Below, piece after piece: positions 36,322 to 44,047 of a DNA stretch of 64,000 nucleotides (positions within the stretch are counted from its first letter, which is position 1; each line of letters starts with the position of its first letter). The notes under the pieces were generated by a model. It had not been told where the DNA came from. It did not search any database and worked only from the letters and a program-made list of their open reading frames with translations. The translations under genes and the position numbers were made by a program. The stretch is from Enhydrobacter sp. (GTDB taxonomy: Bacteria > Pseudomonadota > Alphaproteobacteria > Reyranellales > Reyranellaceae). The stretch lies in the NCBI GenBank assembly GCA_025808875.1, contig CP075528.1:3966473-4030472 (forward strand), written 5' to 3'.

Positions 36322-37098
36322 ATGGCAACACCGAATCTACGGTCTCTCGTCGGCACGGCGCCGGCCAAGATCGGCACCTTCCTGTTCGAATTCGCGACAC
36401 CCGGAATCGGCCAGATCCTCAAGGCCGCCGGCGCCGACTACGCGGTGCTCGACATGGAGCACACCGGCTTCGGCTTCGACACCGTGCGCCAGGTGGTTCG
36501 CTACTGCCAGGCCAGCGAGTTACCGCTGATCGTGCGGGTGCCCAGCCAGCAGCGCCATCACATCTCGCGCGCGCTCGATACCGGCGCCGACGGGATCATG
36601 GTGCCCATCGTTTCCTCGCTGGAGCAGGCCAAGGCCGTGCTCGATGCCGCCAAGTACTGGCCCGACGGCACGCGCGGCGTGGCGCTCGGCCTGGCGCACG
36701 AGCGCTTTGCGATGCGCGGCGACGGCCTGCTGCCGCGCTTCGCCGAACAGAATGCGCGCACGGCGATCATCCTGCAGATCGAGGATCCGCGGGGTGCCGC
36801 GGCGGCCGACCAGATCGCGGCGATGGCCGGCGTCGACATGCTGTGGCTGGGACACAACGACCTCTCGGTGGCGCTCGGCAAGCCGGGCGCGTTCGACGAT
36901 CCCGACTTCGCCAGGGCGGAGCAGGCGACCCTCGCCGCCGCGAAGAAGCACAAGAAGTCGGCGGGCCGGCTCGCCGTCGATGCCGCGCAGGCCGCCCGGT
37001 TCGTCAAGATGGGCTACGACTTCGTCTCGATCGCGGGCGATGTCTGGCTGCTGCAGCAGGCCTTCGCCGCGGGCGTCAACACGATCAGGAAGGCATGA
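36322..37098 (+). CDS. HpcH/HpaI family aldolase
   Basis: The 258-residue protein belongs to the class II (metal-dependent) pyruvate aldolases of the HpcH/HpaI family. Key features are GTFLFEFATPGIGQILKAAGADYAVLDMEHTGFGFD with the catalytic His, LIVRVPSQQ with the conserved Arg, the metal-binding Glu in ILQIEDPRG and Asp in LGHNDLSVALG. It may cleave 4-hydroxy-2-oxo acids or 2-dehydro-3-deoxyglucarate to pyruvate and an aldehyde. The precise substrate is not evident. It converges with the P450 gene. Confidence 0.88.
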   Translation: MATPNLRSLVGTAPAKIGTFLFEFATPGIGQILKAAGADYAVLDMEHTGFGFDTVRQVVRYCQASELPLIVRVPSQQRHHISRALDTGADGIMVPIVSSLEQAKAVLDAAKYWPDGTRGVALGLAHERFAMRGDGLLPRFAEQNARTAIILQIEDPRGAAAADQIAAMAGVDMLWLGHNDLSVALGKPGAFDDPDFARAEQATLAAAKKHKKSAGRLAVDAAQAARFVKMGYDFVSIAGDVWLLQQAFAAGVNTIRKA

Positions 37099-37141
37099 CC
37101 GGACACTCCTCCCAAGTCTTCTGGGGAGGTGAGCAAAGAGG

Positions 37142-38344
37142 TCAGGCGCGGATGACGACCGGCAGCGAGCGGATGCCGCGGATGAAGTTGGAGTAGAGCC
37201 GCACCGGCGGCCCGGCGATCTCGATCTCGAGGTCGCGCCGCAGGATTTCCTGCCACAGGATCCTGAGCTGCATCTCGGCCAGCCGGTCGCCGACGCAGCG
37301 ATGGATGCCGGCGCCGAACGCGAGGTGCTGGCGCACCCTGGGGCGCCCGATGTCGAAGCGCTCGGGATCGGGCATCGCCGCTTCGTCGCGATTGCCCGAG
37401 ACGTACCACATCACGACCTTGGCGCCCTGGGGGATGACCCTGCCGACGAGCTCCGTTTCGCGCGTCGTGGTGCGTCGCATGTGGATCACCGGCGTCTGCC
37501 AGCGGATGATCTCGGAGACGAGATTGCCGAGGAGGGCCGGGTCGGCGCGCACCGCGGCGAGCTGGTCGGGCCGCCCGGCGAGCGCCATCAGCCCACCCGT
37601 CATCGAATTGCGCGTGGTGTCGTTGCCGCCGACGATCAGGAGCGCGAAGTTGCCGATGAACTCCTCGAGCGGCATGGCGCGAGTCGCCTCGCCGTGCGCC
37701 ATCATGGAGATCAGGTCGAACTTCGGCGGCCGCGCGGCGCGCTCGCGCCAGAGTGCCGCCATGATATCGGCCATCCGCCGGAGCTCCGCCATGCGCTCGG
37801 CCTCGCTCTTCACCACCGCATCCTCGGCGGCGACGTTGGCGATGGCGACATCCGACCAGTGGGTGAGATCGCGGCGGTCGGCCTGGGGGAAGTCGAACAA
37901 CGTCGCCAGCATCATGGCCGTGAGTTCGGTCGAAACGCGGTCGACCCAGTCGAAGACCTCGCCGCGCGGCAGGCCGTCCAGCACGGCGGCCGTGCGCTCG
38001 CGGATGAGCCCTTCCATGTTGGCGAGGTTGGACGGCGCCACGATCGGCGCCACGGTCCTGCGCTGGGCGGTGTGCCGGGGTGGGTCCATGCGGATGAAGT
38101 TGGGCAGCTCCTGGCCCTTGGGCTGATCGGCGATCTGGATGCCGCCGAGCTCGGACGCCGAGGAATAGGTGCCGTGGTCGAGCTCGACCTTCATGATGTC
38201 GGCGAAGCGCGTCACCGACCAATAGGGCCCGTACGGGCTGTCGCGGTGGAAGTGAACGGGGTCGTCGCGCCGCATCCGCTCGAAGTGCGGCCGCCAGCTA
38301 TCGTCCCGATAGAGCGAGGGGTCGCCGAGGTCGACGTCCTGCAT
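37142..38344 (-). CDS. Cytochrome P450
   Basis: The 400-residue soluble P450 has all core motifs: I-helix GGNDTT (residues 239-244), the E-x-x-R pair Glu278/Arg281 in SEIIRWQTP, and the heme-binding loop FGAGIHRCVG with Cys350. The HMRRTTTRETELVGRVIPQG stretch resembles the CYP125/CYP142-like steroid and alkane hydroxylase group, though this cannot be proved by eye. It needs a ferredoxin and reductase, neither of which is adjacent. The ATG at 38344 is preferred; a TTG at 38374 would add ten residues. Neither has a strong ribosome site. Confidence 0.93.
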   Translation of the reverse strand: MQDVDLGDPSLYRDDSWRPHFERMRRDDPVHFHRDSPYGPYWSVTRFADIMKVELDHGTYSSASELGGIQIADQPKGQELPNFIRMDPPRHTAQRRTVAPIVAPSNLANMEGLIRERTAAVLDGLPRGEVFDWVDRVSTELTAMMLATLFDFPQADRRDLTHWSDVAIANVAAEDAVVKSEAERMAELRRMADIMAALWRERAARPPKFDLISMMAHGEATRAMPLEEFIGNFALLIVGGNDTTRNSMTGGLMALAGRPDQLAAVRADPALLGNLVSEIIRWQTPVIHMRRTTTRETELVGRVIPQGAKVVMWYVSGNRDEAAMPDPERFDIGRPRVRQHLAFGAGIHRCVGDRLAEMQLRILWQEILRRDLEIEIAGPPVRLYSNFIRGIRSLPVVIRA

Positions 38345-38478
38345 GACCGCAAGCGGCCCGCGGCGGCCCGCCAAGTCAAGCCCTTTCCGGTGCCGGAAAC
38401 GGGATTTGGCGCGTTGACAGTGTCGGGCGACGGGAGCAAATCGTCGGCCCGCCGCCTCCTGGGCGGCGTTTTGACATC

Positions 38479-40413
38479 ATGGCACCTGCCGACACGGGCT
38501 CTCCTCCGTCCAATCCATCGCCGACCGACGGCGCCAACGGCGTGTCGCCGCACAAGGCGGCAACGGCCTCGTTGGTGGTCGGCGCGCTGGGCATCGTCTT
38601 CGGCGACATCGGCACGAGCCCGCTCTATGCGATTCGCGAATCGTTCGTGCACGGCGGCGGCATGGCGCCCACTCCAGAGCACGTGCTGGGAGTCCTCTCG
38701 ATCCTGTTCTGGGCGGTGACGCTCACCGTCACGACCAAGTACGTGACGCTGGTAATGCGCGCCGACAACAAGGGCGAAGGCGGCGTGCTCGCCCTGGCGA
38801 CGCTTGCGGCACAGGGCTTCCGCGGCGGCAGCCGGCGCGCGCGTATCGCCGTCACCGTGTTCGCCGTGATCGGGCTGGCGCTGTTCTACGGCGACGCCCT
38901 GATCACGCCGGCGATCTCCATCCTCGGCGCCGTCGAGGGCCTGTCCGCGGTCGAGCCCGGCTTCACGCCGTTCGTCATGCCGTTGTCCCTGGTCATCCTG
39001 GTCGGCCTGTTCCTCCTGCAGTCGCGCGGCACGGCGCGCGTCGGACGCCTGTTCGGGCCGGTCATGCTGGTGTGGTTCGCCGTGCTCGGCGTCCTCGGCG
39101 CCTGGCAGATCGCCAAGCACCCCGAGGTGCTGATGGCGGTCAATCCCGTCTACGGCATCGAGCTCATCGCCGAGCGCGGCTTCGGCATCTTCCTCGCCTT
39201 CGGTTCGATCGTCCTGGCGGTGACGGGCGCGGAGGCCCTCTATGCCGACATGGGCCATTTCGGACGCAAGCCCATCCGGGTCGCGTGGCTCGGACTGGTC
39301 ATGCCCGGCCTGCTGCTCAACTACTTCGGACAGGGCGCGCTCATCATCAGCGATCCCGGCGTGGTGCATCACGTCTTCTTCGAACTGGTGCCCAAGGACT
39401 TCATCATCCTCCTGGTCGTTCTTTCCACCATGGCCACGGTGATCGCCTCCCAGGCCGTCATCTCGGGCGTCTTCTCCCTGACGCGCCAGGCGATCCAGCT
39501 CGGCTACCTGCCGCGCATGGAGATCAAGCACACGTCGGAGACGGAAATCGGCCAAATCTACATCCCCCGCGTCAACTGGCTGCTGATGGCCGGCGTCGTC
39601 GCGCTGGTGATCGGCTTCGGCTCGTCGGGACAACTGGCCGGCGCGTACGGCCTCGCGGTCACCGGCGCGATGCTGGTCGACTCCGCCCTGGCCATTGCCG
39701 TCGCCATCCTGGTATGGCGCTGGTCGTGGCCGCTGGCGGTGGCCGTGTTCGGCGGGCTGGCGATTCCCGAACTGGCCTTCTTCTTCGCCAATGCACTCAA
39801 GATTCCGGACGGCGGCTGGCTGCCGCTGGTGGTGGCCGTCTTCATCTATTTCACCATCGCCACCTGGCGGCGCGGCCGAGCGCTCGTCGCCAAGGAGATG
39901 AGCGAGGGCACCCTGCCGTTGACGACGTTCCTCGAGCGCATGGAGCGCGCGCCGAACCGGGTGACCGGCACTGCCGTCTTCCTCACCGCCGACGCCAAGG
40001 CGACGCCGGCCGCCTTCCTGCACAATCTCAAGCACAACAAGATCCTGCACGAGAGGGTGATCGTGATGCAGGTCGACACCATGGACGTGCCGCGGGCACC
40101 GGAATCCAAGCGTGTCGAGGTCGAGCGGCTGGGCAAGGGCTTCTTCTCCGTGATCGCCCGCTACGGCTTCATGGAGCAGCCCGACGTGCCGGCCGCGCTG
40201 CGCTCCTGCCGCCCGCACGGCATCGCCTACGACGAGATGGAGACCAGCTTCTTCCTCGGCCGGGAAACCCTCGTGCCGTCGCTGCGCTCCAGGCTCGGCC
40301 GCTGGCGGCGCGACTACTTCATCTCGCTCTCGCACAGCGCGTCGGCCACCAAGACCTTCTTCCGCATTCCTCCCAACCGGGCGATCGAGCTCGGCAACCA
40401 GATCCAGGTGTGA
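38479..40413 (+). CDS. kup: Low-affinity potassium transporter Kup
   Basis: The 644-residue protein is a full-length KUP/HAK/KT transporter. The signature GIVFGDIGTSPLYAIRESF opens helix 1. TLTVTTKYVTLVMRADNKGEGG and GDALITPAISILGAVEGL follow, then ALYADMGHFGRKPIRVAW and FGSSGQLAGAYGLAVTGAM, with about twelve helices before a cytosolic C-terminal domain of about 190 residues. It takes up K+ with protons. It starts 134 bp from the divergent P450 gene and is followed after 6 bp by a hydrolase gene. Confidence 0.97.
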   Translation: MAPADTGSPPSNPSPTDGANGVSPHKAATASLVVGALGIVFGDIGTSPLYAIRESFVHGGGMAPTPEHVLGVLSILFWAVTLTVTTKYVTLVMRADNKGEGGVLALATLAAQGFRGGSRRARIAVTVFAVIGLALFYGDALITPAISILGAVEGLSAVEPGFTPFVMPLSLVILVGLFLLQSRGTARVGRLFGPVMLVWFAVLGVLGAWQIAKHPEVLMAVNPVYGIELIAERGFGIFLAFGSIVLAVTGAEALYADMGHFGRKPIRVAWLGLVMPGLLLNYFGQGALIISDPGVVHHVFFELVPKDFIILLVVLSTMATVIASQAVISGVFSLTRQAIQLGYLPRMEIKHTSETEIGQIYIPRVNWLLMAGVVALVIGFGSSGQLAGAYGLAVTGAMLVDSALAIAVAILVWRWSWPLAVAVFGGLAIPELAFFFANALKIPDGGWLPLVVAVFIYFTIATWRRGRALVAKEMSEGTLPLTTFLERMERAPNRVTGTAVFLTADAKATPAAFLHNLKHNKILHERVIVMQVDTMDVPRAPESKRVEVERLGKGFFSVIARYGFMEQPDVPAALRSCRPHGIAYDEMETSFFLGRETLVPSLRSRLGRWRRDYFISLSHSASATKTFFRIPPNRAIELGNQIQV

Positions 40414-40419
40414 GGTGCG

Positions 40420-41118
40420 ATGAGCCGGCCGACACTCGTCCTCCTGCCCGGACTGCTCAACACCCGCCGCGTCTTCGAGCACCAGATCGCCGACCTGTCC
40501 GACATCGCCGAGATCGTCGTGCCGGAGCTCTTCCATCATGATTCGGTGGGCGCAATGGCGGAGGCGGCTCTCGCCGCCGCGCCGGAACGCTTCGCTCTGG
40601 GCGGCTTCTCGATGGGCGGCTACGTCGCCTTCGAGATCCTGCGGCGAGCGCCACAGCGCGTCGACCGGCTCGCCCTGATCGACACCCAGGCCACGCCGGA
40701 CACGCCGGAGGTGGCGGCGCGCCGGCGCGGCTTCATCGAGCAGACGAAGCTCGGCCATTTCAAGGGCGTGCAGCCGTCGCTGATGCCGCAGATCGTCCAT
40801 CGCTCGCGGCTCGGCGATGCGGGCGTCACCCAGCCCATCCTCGACATGTCGCACGAGATCGGCGCCGACGGCTTCGTGCGCCAGCAGACGGCGATCATCG
40901 ACCGGCCCGACAGCCGGCACCTGCTGGTCGACATCGAGATGCCGACGGTGGTGATCGTCGGCCGCGACGACATGGCGACGCCGATCGCCCGATCGCGGGA
41001 AATGGCCGCCGACATCGCCAATGCCCGGCTGGTCGTGATCGAGGCGTGCGGGCACATGTCGCCGCTGGAGAAGCCCGCCGAGGTATCGGCGGCGCTCAGG
41101 AGATGGATGACCGAATGA
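40420..41118 (+). CDS. Alpha/beta hydrolase
   Basis: The 232-residue protein has an alpha/beta hydrolase fold with nucleophile Ser64 in the elbow GGFSMGGY, a likely acid Asp in GRDDMATP and the base His in ACGHMSPLEKP. The N-terminus reads LVLLPGLLNTRRVF, giving the oxyanion-hole region. It resembles small esterases or lactonases. The substrate is unknown. The start is 6 bp after kup, and its stop overlaps the start of the GNAT gene by 4 bp (ATGA), so all three are translationally linked. Confidence 0.9.
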   Translation: MSRPTLVLLPGLLNTRRVFEHQIADLSDIAEIVVPELFHHDSVGAMAEAALAAAPERFALGGFSMGGYVAFEILRRAPQRVDRLALIDTQATPDTPEVAARRRGFIEQTKLGHFKGVQPSLMPQIVHRSRLGDAGVTQPILDMSHEIGADGFVRQQTAIIDRPDSRHLLVDIEMPTVVIVGRDDMATPIARSREMAADIANARLVVIEACGHMSPLEKPAEVSAALRRWMTE

Positions 41119-41516
41119 CCACAGTGTATGCCCGCGAGGACCATCTCGCCGCCGACGAGTACATCGACGTCTGCCGCAAGTCGGGCCTCAATCGCCCGAT
41201 CGACGATCGCGGCCGGGTCGAGCGCATGCTCGCGCACGCCAACCTGATCGTGACGGCGCGCCAGGACGGCCGGCTGGTCGGCTTCGCCCGCTCGCTCACC
41301 GATTTCTGCTTCTGCTGCTATCTCTCCGACCTCGCCGTCGACAAGGCATGCCAGGGCCAGGGCATCGGCAAGCGGCTGATCGAGGAGACCCGCCAGGCCG
41401 CCGGCGGCGATCTCACCACGACGCTCCTGCTGTCGGCGCCGACGGCGCTGAGCTTCTATCGCGGCATCCAGATGCCGCAAGCCGACAACTGCTTTCTCCA
41501 TCGCCGGCAACGGTAG
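41115..41516 (+). CDS. GNAT family N-acetyltransferase
   Basis: The 133-residue protein has the GNAT core. YLSDLAVDKACQGQGIGKRLIEETR is the acetyl-CoA pyrophosphate-binding motif (Q-x-x-G-x-G/A). A C-terminal LLLSAPTALSFYRGI follows with the conserved Tyr. It acetylates an unknown amine. The preferred start ATG at 41115 overlaps the hydrolase stop, giving a tight coupled pair; earlier in-frame codons would extend into the hydrolase gene. Confidence 0.9.
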   Translation: MTTVYAREDHLAADEYIDVCRKSGLNRPIDDRGRVERMLAHANLIVTARQDGRLVGFARSLTDFCFCCYLSDLAVDKACQGQGIGKRLIEETRQAAGGDLTTTLLLSAPTALSFYRGIQMPQADNCFLHRRQR

Positions 41517-41605
41517 TTCCCTGCCCTGTTGACATGGATCAAGGCGGCAAGGCCATGCCGCAAACCATCCTCGCCTCGGCGATTTCGGAGGGAGTGGAGG
41601 GTACG

Positions 41606-41995
41606 ATGTCCCATGTCCATGCGGTTGTCTGGCTCGATTCGAGGGAAGCCCATGTCTTCCAGTTCAATGCGACCGACGTCGAGCAGCAGCGCGTGAAGGC
41701 GCATCTGCCATTCCGCAAGGTGCATCACAAGGCGGGTGAGATAGGCGCAGGCAAGATACATCTCGATCGCGACTACTTCGATCGCATCGCCGACGCCTTG
41801 CGCGGTTGCGGAGAATGGCTGGTGACAGGCCCCGGCATGGCCAAGCAGGAGTTGCTCAGTCACGTCGAAGCGCACATGCCGCACCTGCGTGCCAGGCTGG
41901 TCGGCGTCGAAACCTCGGACCACCCGACCGACGGCGAATTGCTGGCTCACGCCCGGCGCTTCTTCAAAGCCGCAGATCGGATGATCACGCACTGA
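41606..41995 (+). CDS. eRF1-like 'translational machinery'/host-attachment-like protein, paralogue 1
   Basis: The 129-residue product starts HVHAVVWLDSREAHVFQFNA and ends VGVETSDHPTDGELLAHARRFFKAADRM. This is the style of small alphaproteobacterial proteins with an archaeal eRF1/Dom34-like fold that are named translational machinery protein, and of host-attachment proteins. The middle has HHKAGEIGAGKIHLDRDYFDRIADAL and WLVTGPGMAKQELLSHV. No catalytic residues are known for the family. GGAGGG lies about 6 bp before the ATG at 41606; an ATG at 41534 upstream is in frame but less well placed. A diverged tandem copy follows 55 bp downstream. Confidence 0.8.
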   Translation: MSHVHAVVWLDSREAHVFQFNATDVEQQRVKAHLPFRKVHHKAGEIGAGKIHLDRDYFDRIADALRGCGEWLVTGPGMAKQELLSHVEAHMPHLRARLVGVETSDHPTDGELLAHARRFFKAADRMITH

Positions 41996-42050
41996 AAGGA
42001 ACCCGGCAGGCATGCCGGACGTTCTCCGGTCGCAGCAACCGGAGGGTCCC

Positions 42051-42437
42051 ATGCCGCACACCCAAGCCGTCGTGTGGGTCGACGCCCGGGAGGCCCGGGT
42101 GTTCCAGGTCGAAGCCGGCACGGTCGCGAAGCAACACATCCAGGCCGACCAGCCGCACCGCCGGGTCGCCAACAGATCCGGTTCGGTGGCGGGCAGCGAC
42201 TTGACGCGCGACAACCGCGAGTTCTTCGAGCAGATCCTCGTCGAGTTGAACGACAGCGATGGATGGCTGATCGTCGGGCCGGATGAGACGCGCAACGACT
42301 TGCGCAAGTATCTCGATGGTCACGCCGAGGCACTCGAGAGGAAACTCGTGGGCGTCGAGGCGATGGCCCGACCGACCGACGAAGCCCTCTCATCGCTGGC
42401 GCACAGCCTGATGAGCGCCAGGACACGGCGAGTCTAG
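42051..42437 (+). CDS. eRF1-like 'translational machinery'/host-attachment-like protein, paralogue 2
   Basis: The 128-residue product is a clear paralogue of the preceding gene: AVVWVDAREARVFQVEAG aligns with AVVWLDSREAHVFQFNA. WLIVGPDETRNDLRKYLDGHAEALERKLVGVEAMARPTDEALSSLAHSL aligns with the other's C-terminal half, with nearly the same length and no gaps of note. The second copy has diverged in the middle. The ATG at 42051 has GGAGGG 4 bp upstream; one at 42012 would add 13 residues. It lies 55 bp downstream of paralogue 1 and 73 bp before the direct repeat of the insertion element. Function is unknown. Confidence 0.8.
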   Translation: MPHTQAVVWVDAREARVFQVEAGTVAKQHIQADQPHRRVANRSGSVAGSDLTRDNREFFEQILVELNDSDGWLIVGPDETRNDLRKYLDGHAEALERKLVGVEAMARPTDEALSSLAHSLMSARTRRV

Positions 42438-42509
42438 TTCGAGGGGCGGCACGGCCCCCGACGAAGTCACTGCTGGTACCAGGAATTAACGCCCCGTGAC
42501 CACACGACG

Positions 42510-42517
42510 TACGATGC
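42510..42517. repeat. Target-site duplication, left copy
   Basis: TACGATGC lies directly outside the left inverted repeat of the element and is repeated exactly outside the right end at 43926-43933. Confidence 0.85.
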
Positions 42518-42547
42518 GGTAGTGTCCTAATTTGAAAGGGTGCCCTG

Positions 42548-42775
42548 TCAGGCGCCTTCAGGCCACGCCTCTGCTGGAACGGCATACCAGAGGCCGTCGT
42601 GCTGACGGACTTCGCCGCGCACCTCCATCCTATTGAGAGACTCGCTGATCTGCCTGGGCGATAGATGATCGGGAAATTTCTTGGCGATCAAGGCAGACTG
42701 GATGCTCGCTATCGACGTGCCATCTTTGCCGAGAACGGAATATACGGCACGGTTGTGAACTGACTCGACTGACAT
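42548..42775 (-). CDS. Small passenger protein, possible winged-helix
   Basis: The 75-residue product reads ESVHNRAVYSVLGKDGTSIASIQSALIAKKFPDHLSPRQISESLNRMEVRGEV and then QHDGLWYAVPAEAW. The helix-helix-helix-wing pattern with a terminal GLWY strand is what a small winged-helix DNA-binding protein looks like. No family was recognised. The ATG at 42775 has GAGGGA about 8 bp upstream. It occupies the left end of the insertion element, where an IS1-type element would normally have only its transposase stop. Confidence 0.6.
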   Translation of the reverse strand: MSVESVHNRAVYSVLGKDGTSIASIQSALIAKKFPDHLSPRQISESLNRMEVRGEVRQHDGLWYAVPAEAWPEGA

Positions 42776-42931
42776 GGGGGGTGTTTCCCTCGGTTGAATA
42801 TATGCCGACGTAGGGTTACGCCTCAGCGGGCGCAAGTCTGTCGAGCGCGTCTCGATTTAATTGAGTGTCTAAAGGGTCTGCGCGGGGCTGACCTTCGCCG
42901 CGTTATGCACGCCGCCCACGCTTTTCTCGCG

Positions 42932-43336
42932 CTACTTGGTAGTGCAACCAACCAACTCATGCAGCGACCACAAGCTGTTTTGGACATTCGCCGCCATTGC
43001 AGGGGGGCACTTCAACGTCTTGTGCATGCGCACGAAGTTATAGTGCGCGAAATGCAGCGACACAGCCGCGTTCATGTTCTCCAGCTTCTTTGAGAAGCCG
43101 TTGGTCAGGCGGGTAAACCGCCGCATGCTCATGCGCATGGTGAGGTTCTGACGCTCGATGATGCTGGTCGAGATGTGCTTTTCATCCGGGCGACCGGCGA
43201 CAACAGTCCGCTCCATGTCCACGACATGCGGCGGGCTGTAGCGGCCCGGACCGATGGGCTCGGCCTCATAGAATTTTACCACCTGCCCGTAGTCTGCATC
43301 TGCGCCGAAGGCGCGCTCAACCGCGTCGGCATACAA
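42932..43336 (-). pseudogene. IS1-like transposase, C-terminal fragment
   Basis: About 134 codons encode the C-terminal part of an IS1-like DDE transposase: YADAVERAFGADADYGQVVKFYEAEP, then the highly conserved STSIIERQNLTMRMSMRRFTRLTNGFSKKLEN (the Glu is the last catalytic residue), and HYNFVRMHKTLKCPPAMAANV. A whole protein is about 230-240 residues with zinc-ribbon and helix-turn-helix parts first, and the two catalytic Asp come before this fragment. They are missing: the sequence upstream of about 43345 switches to an unrelated AAA ATPase gene on the other strand. No proper start codon is present (43336 is TTG). Confidence 0.88.
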
Positions 43337-43347
43337 TCCATACGGGA

Positions 43348-43674
43348 ATGAAGGGCGGGGACAACCTACTACGCTCGGTCGTCATTTATGGCCCCAACGC
43401 TGCGGGCAAGACCAATTTATTGCGCACGGCCCAGTTTATGCAGAGCTTCGTCGTCCGTTCGGCGGCGGCAGGCGGCGCGCAGTATGCATACACCCCGTTC
43501 AGGCTCGCGAGAGCGGTCGCGGGAAAGCCGAGCGCATTTGAAATGTCGTTCATCCAGGACGACATGCGCTACGATTATCCTCTCAGCGACTTCAGGCCGC
43601 GCAACGACGAGGTGCTGGAAGATTGGTACATGCGCGGTTGCTATCGTGGCGGAGCAGAGGGGGCAATATCATGA
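43348..43674 (+). pseudogene. AAA ATPase (OLD/AAA_15-like) fragment
   Basis: The 108-codon frame has a perfect Walker A in VVIYGPNAAGKTNLLRTAQFM and continues AFEMSFIQDDMRYDY, typical of AAA_15/AAA_21 ATPases related to OLD and RloC-type proteins. Such proteins normally run 350 residues or more. Here the N-terminal strand that precedes Walker A and everything after about residue 100 (Walker B, signature, coiled coil) are absent. The frame ends where an 81-aa gene begins (4-bp overlap). It is a gene fragment caught between the transposase remnant and the small membrane protein, so it is unlikely to be active. Confidence 0.75.
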
Positions 43675-43916
43675 AGCAGCCATGGAACACGAAAAAAGTA
43701 GCCATCTGGACTTTGATCATCGCGTGCGTTCTGCAGGTGATCCTAAATCCGCATCTGCTTGTTCGGCTCGGAAATGCGTTGTCCCTAGGGGATGGGGCCG
43801 TCGCTCTGCAGGCAATTCTTGTGATCTTTCTATTCGGTGTCTTTTGGGCGGCGGTTGCCTCCGCAGTGTGCGCGGTACGAAATCGGCTTGTGATTAAGGG
43901 CTCCAAGCCAAATTAG
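43671..43916 (+). CDS. Small two-helix membrane protein in the insertion element
   Basis: The 81-residue product has two hydrophobic segments (TKKVAIWTLIIACVLQVIL and AVALQAILVIFLFGVFWAAVASAVCAV) and a basic end. AGAGGGGG lies about 8 bp before the ATG at 43671. Its last codons and TAG stop (43914-43916) run into the right inverted repeat of the element, so the coding sequence and the transposon end are physically fused. No family was recognised. Confidence 0.6.
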   Translation: MKQPWNTKKVAIWTLIIACVLQVILNPHLLVRLGNALSLGDGAVALQAILVIFLFGVFWAAVASAVCAVRNRLVIKGSKPN

Positions 43917-43925
43917 GACACTACC

Positions 43926-43933
43926 TACGATGC
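43926..43933. repeat. Target-site duplication, right copy
   Basis: An exact second copy of TACGATGC directly follows the right inverted repeat, matching 42510-42517. Confidence 0.85.
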
Positions 43934-44047
43934 CGGCCGGCGTCTTGTCCGGCCGTTGCGACGGGTTTGCCAACCGGCCGCTCGGCACCTAAGTACCCAG
44001 CGGCATCCATGACAACCAAGGGCCAGTCACCGGGGAGTTACCAGGCA

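Larger units (their letters stand above)
42518..43925. mobile_element. 1408-bp chimeric insertion element with 17-bp inverted repeats
   Basis: The ends are perfect 17-bp inverted repeats (GGTAGTGTCCTAATTTG at 42518-42534, complement at 43909-43925) flanked by an 8-bp direct repeat TACGATGC, the mark of a transposition event. The ends begin GGT and the resident transposase remnant is IS1-like, consistent with IS1-type ends. Contents in order: a 75-aa gene on the minus strand, the C-terminal part of the transposase on the minus strand, a fragment of an AAA ATPase gene and an 81-aa membrane-protein gene, both plus. GC content is visibly lower than in the flanks. The transposase lacks its N-terminal half, so the element cannot move itself and must have been mobilised in trans, or was rearranged after insertion. 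Confidence 0.88.

Noticed and set aside
37100..37140. Possible terminator hairpin between the aldolase and P450 genes
   Set aside because: The CCTCCC/GGGGAGG pairing is short and imperfect and no T-run is present on either side.
42932..43336. Intact small transposase gene
   Set aside because: The frame lacks a proper start (TTG at 43336) and the first two catalytic acidic residues of the DDE set; it is a remnant.
43348..43674. A working defence-type ATPase gene
   Set aside because: Walker A is present, but Walker B, the signature motif and the whole C-terminal half are missing.
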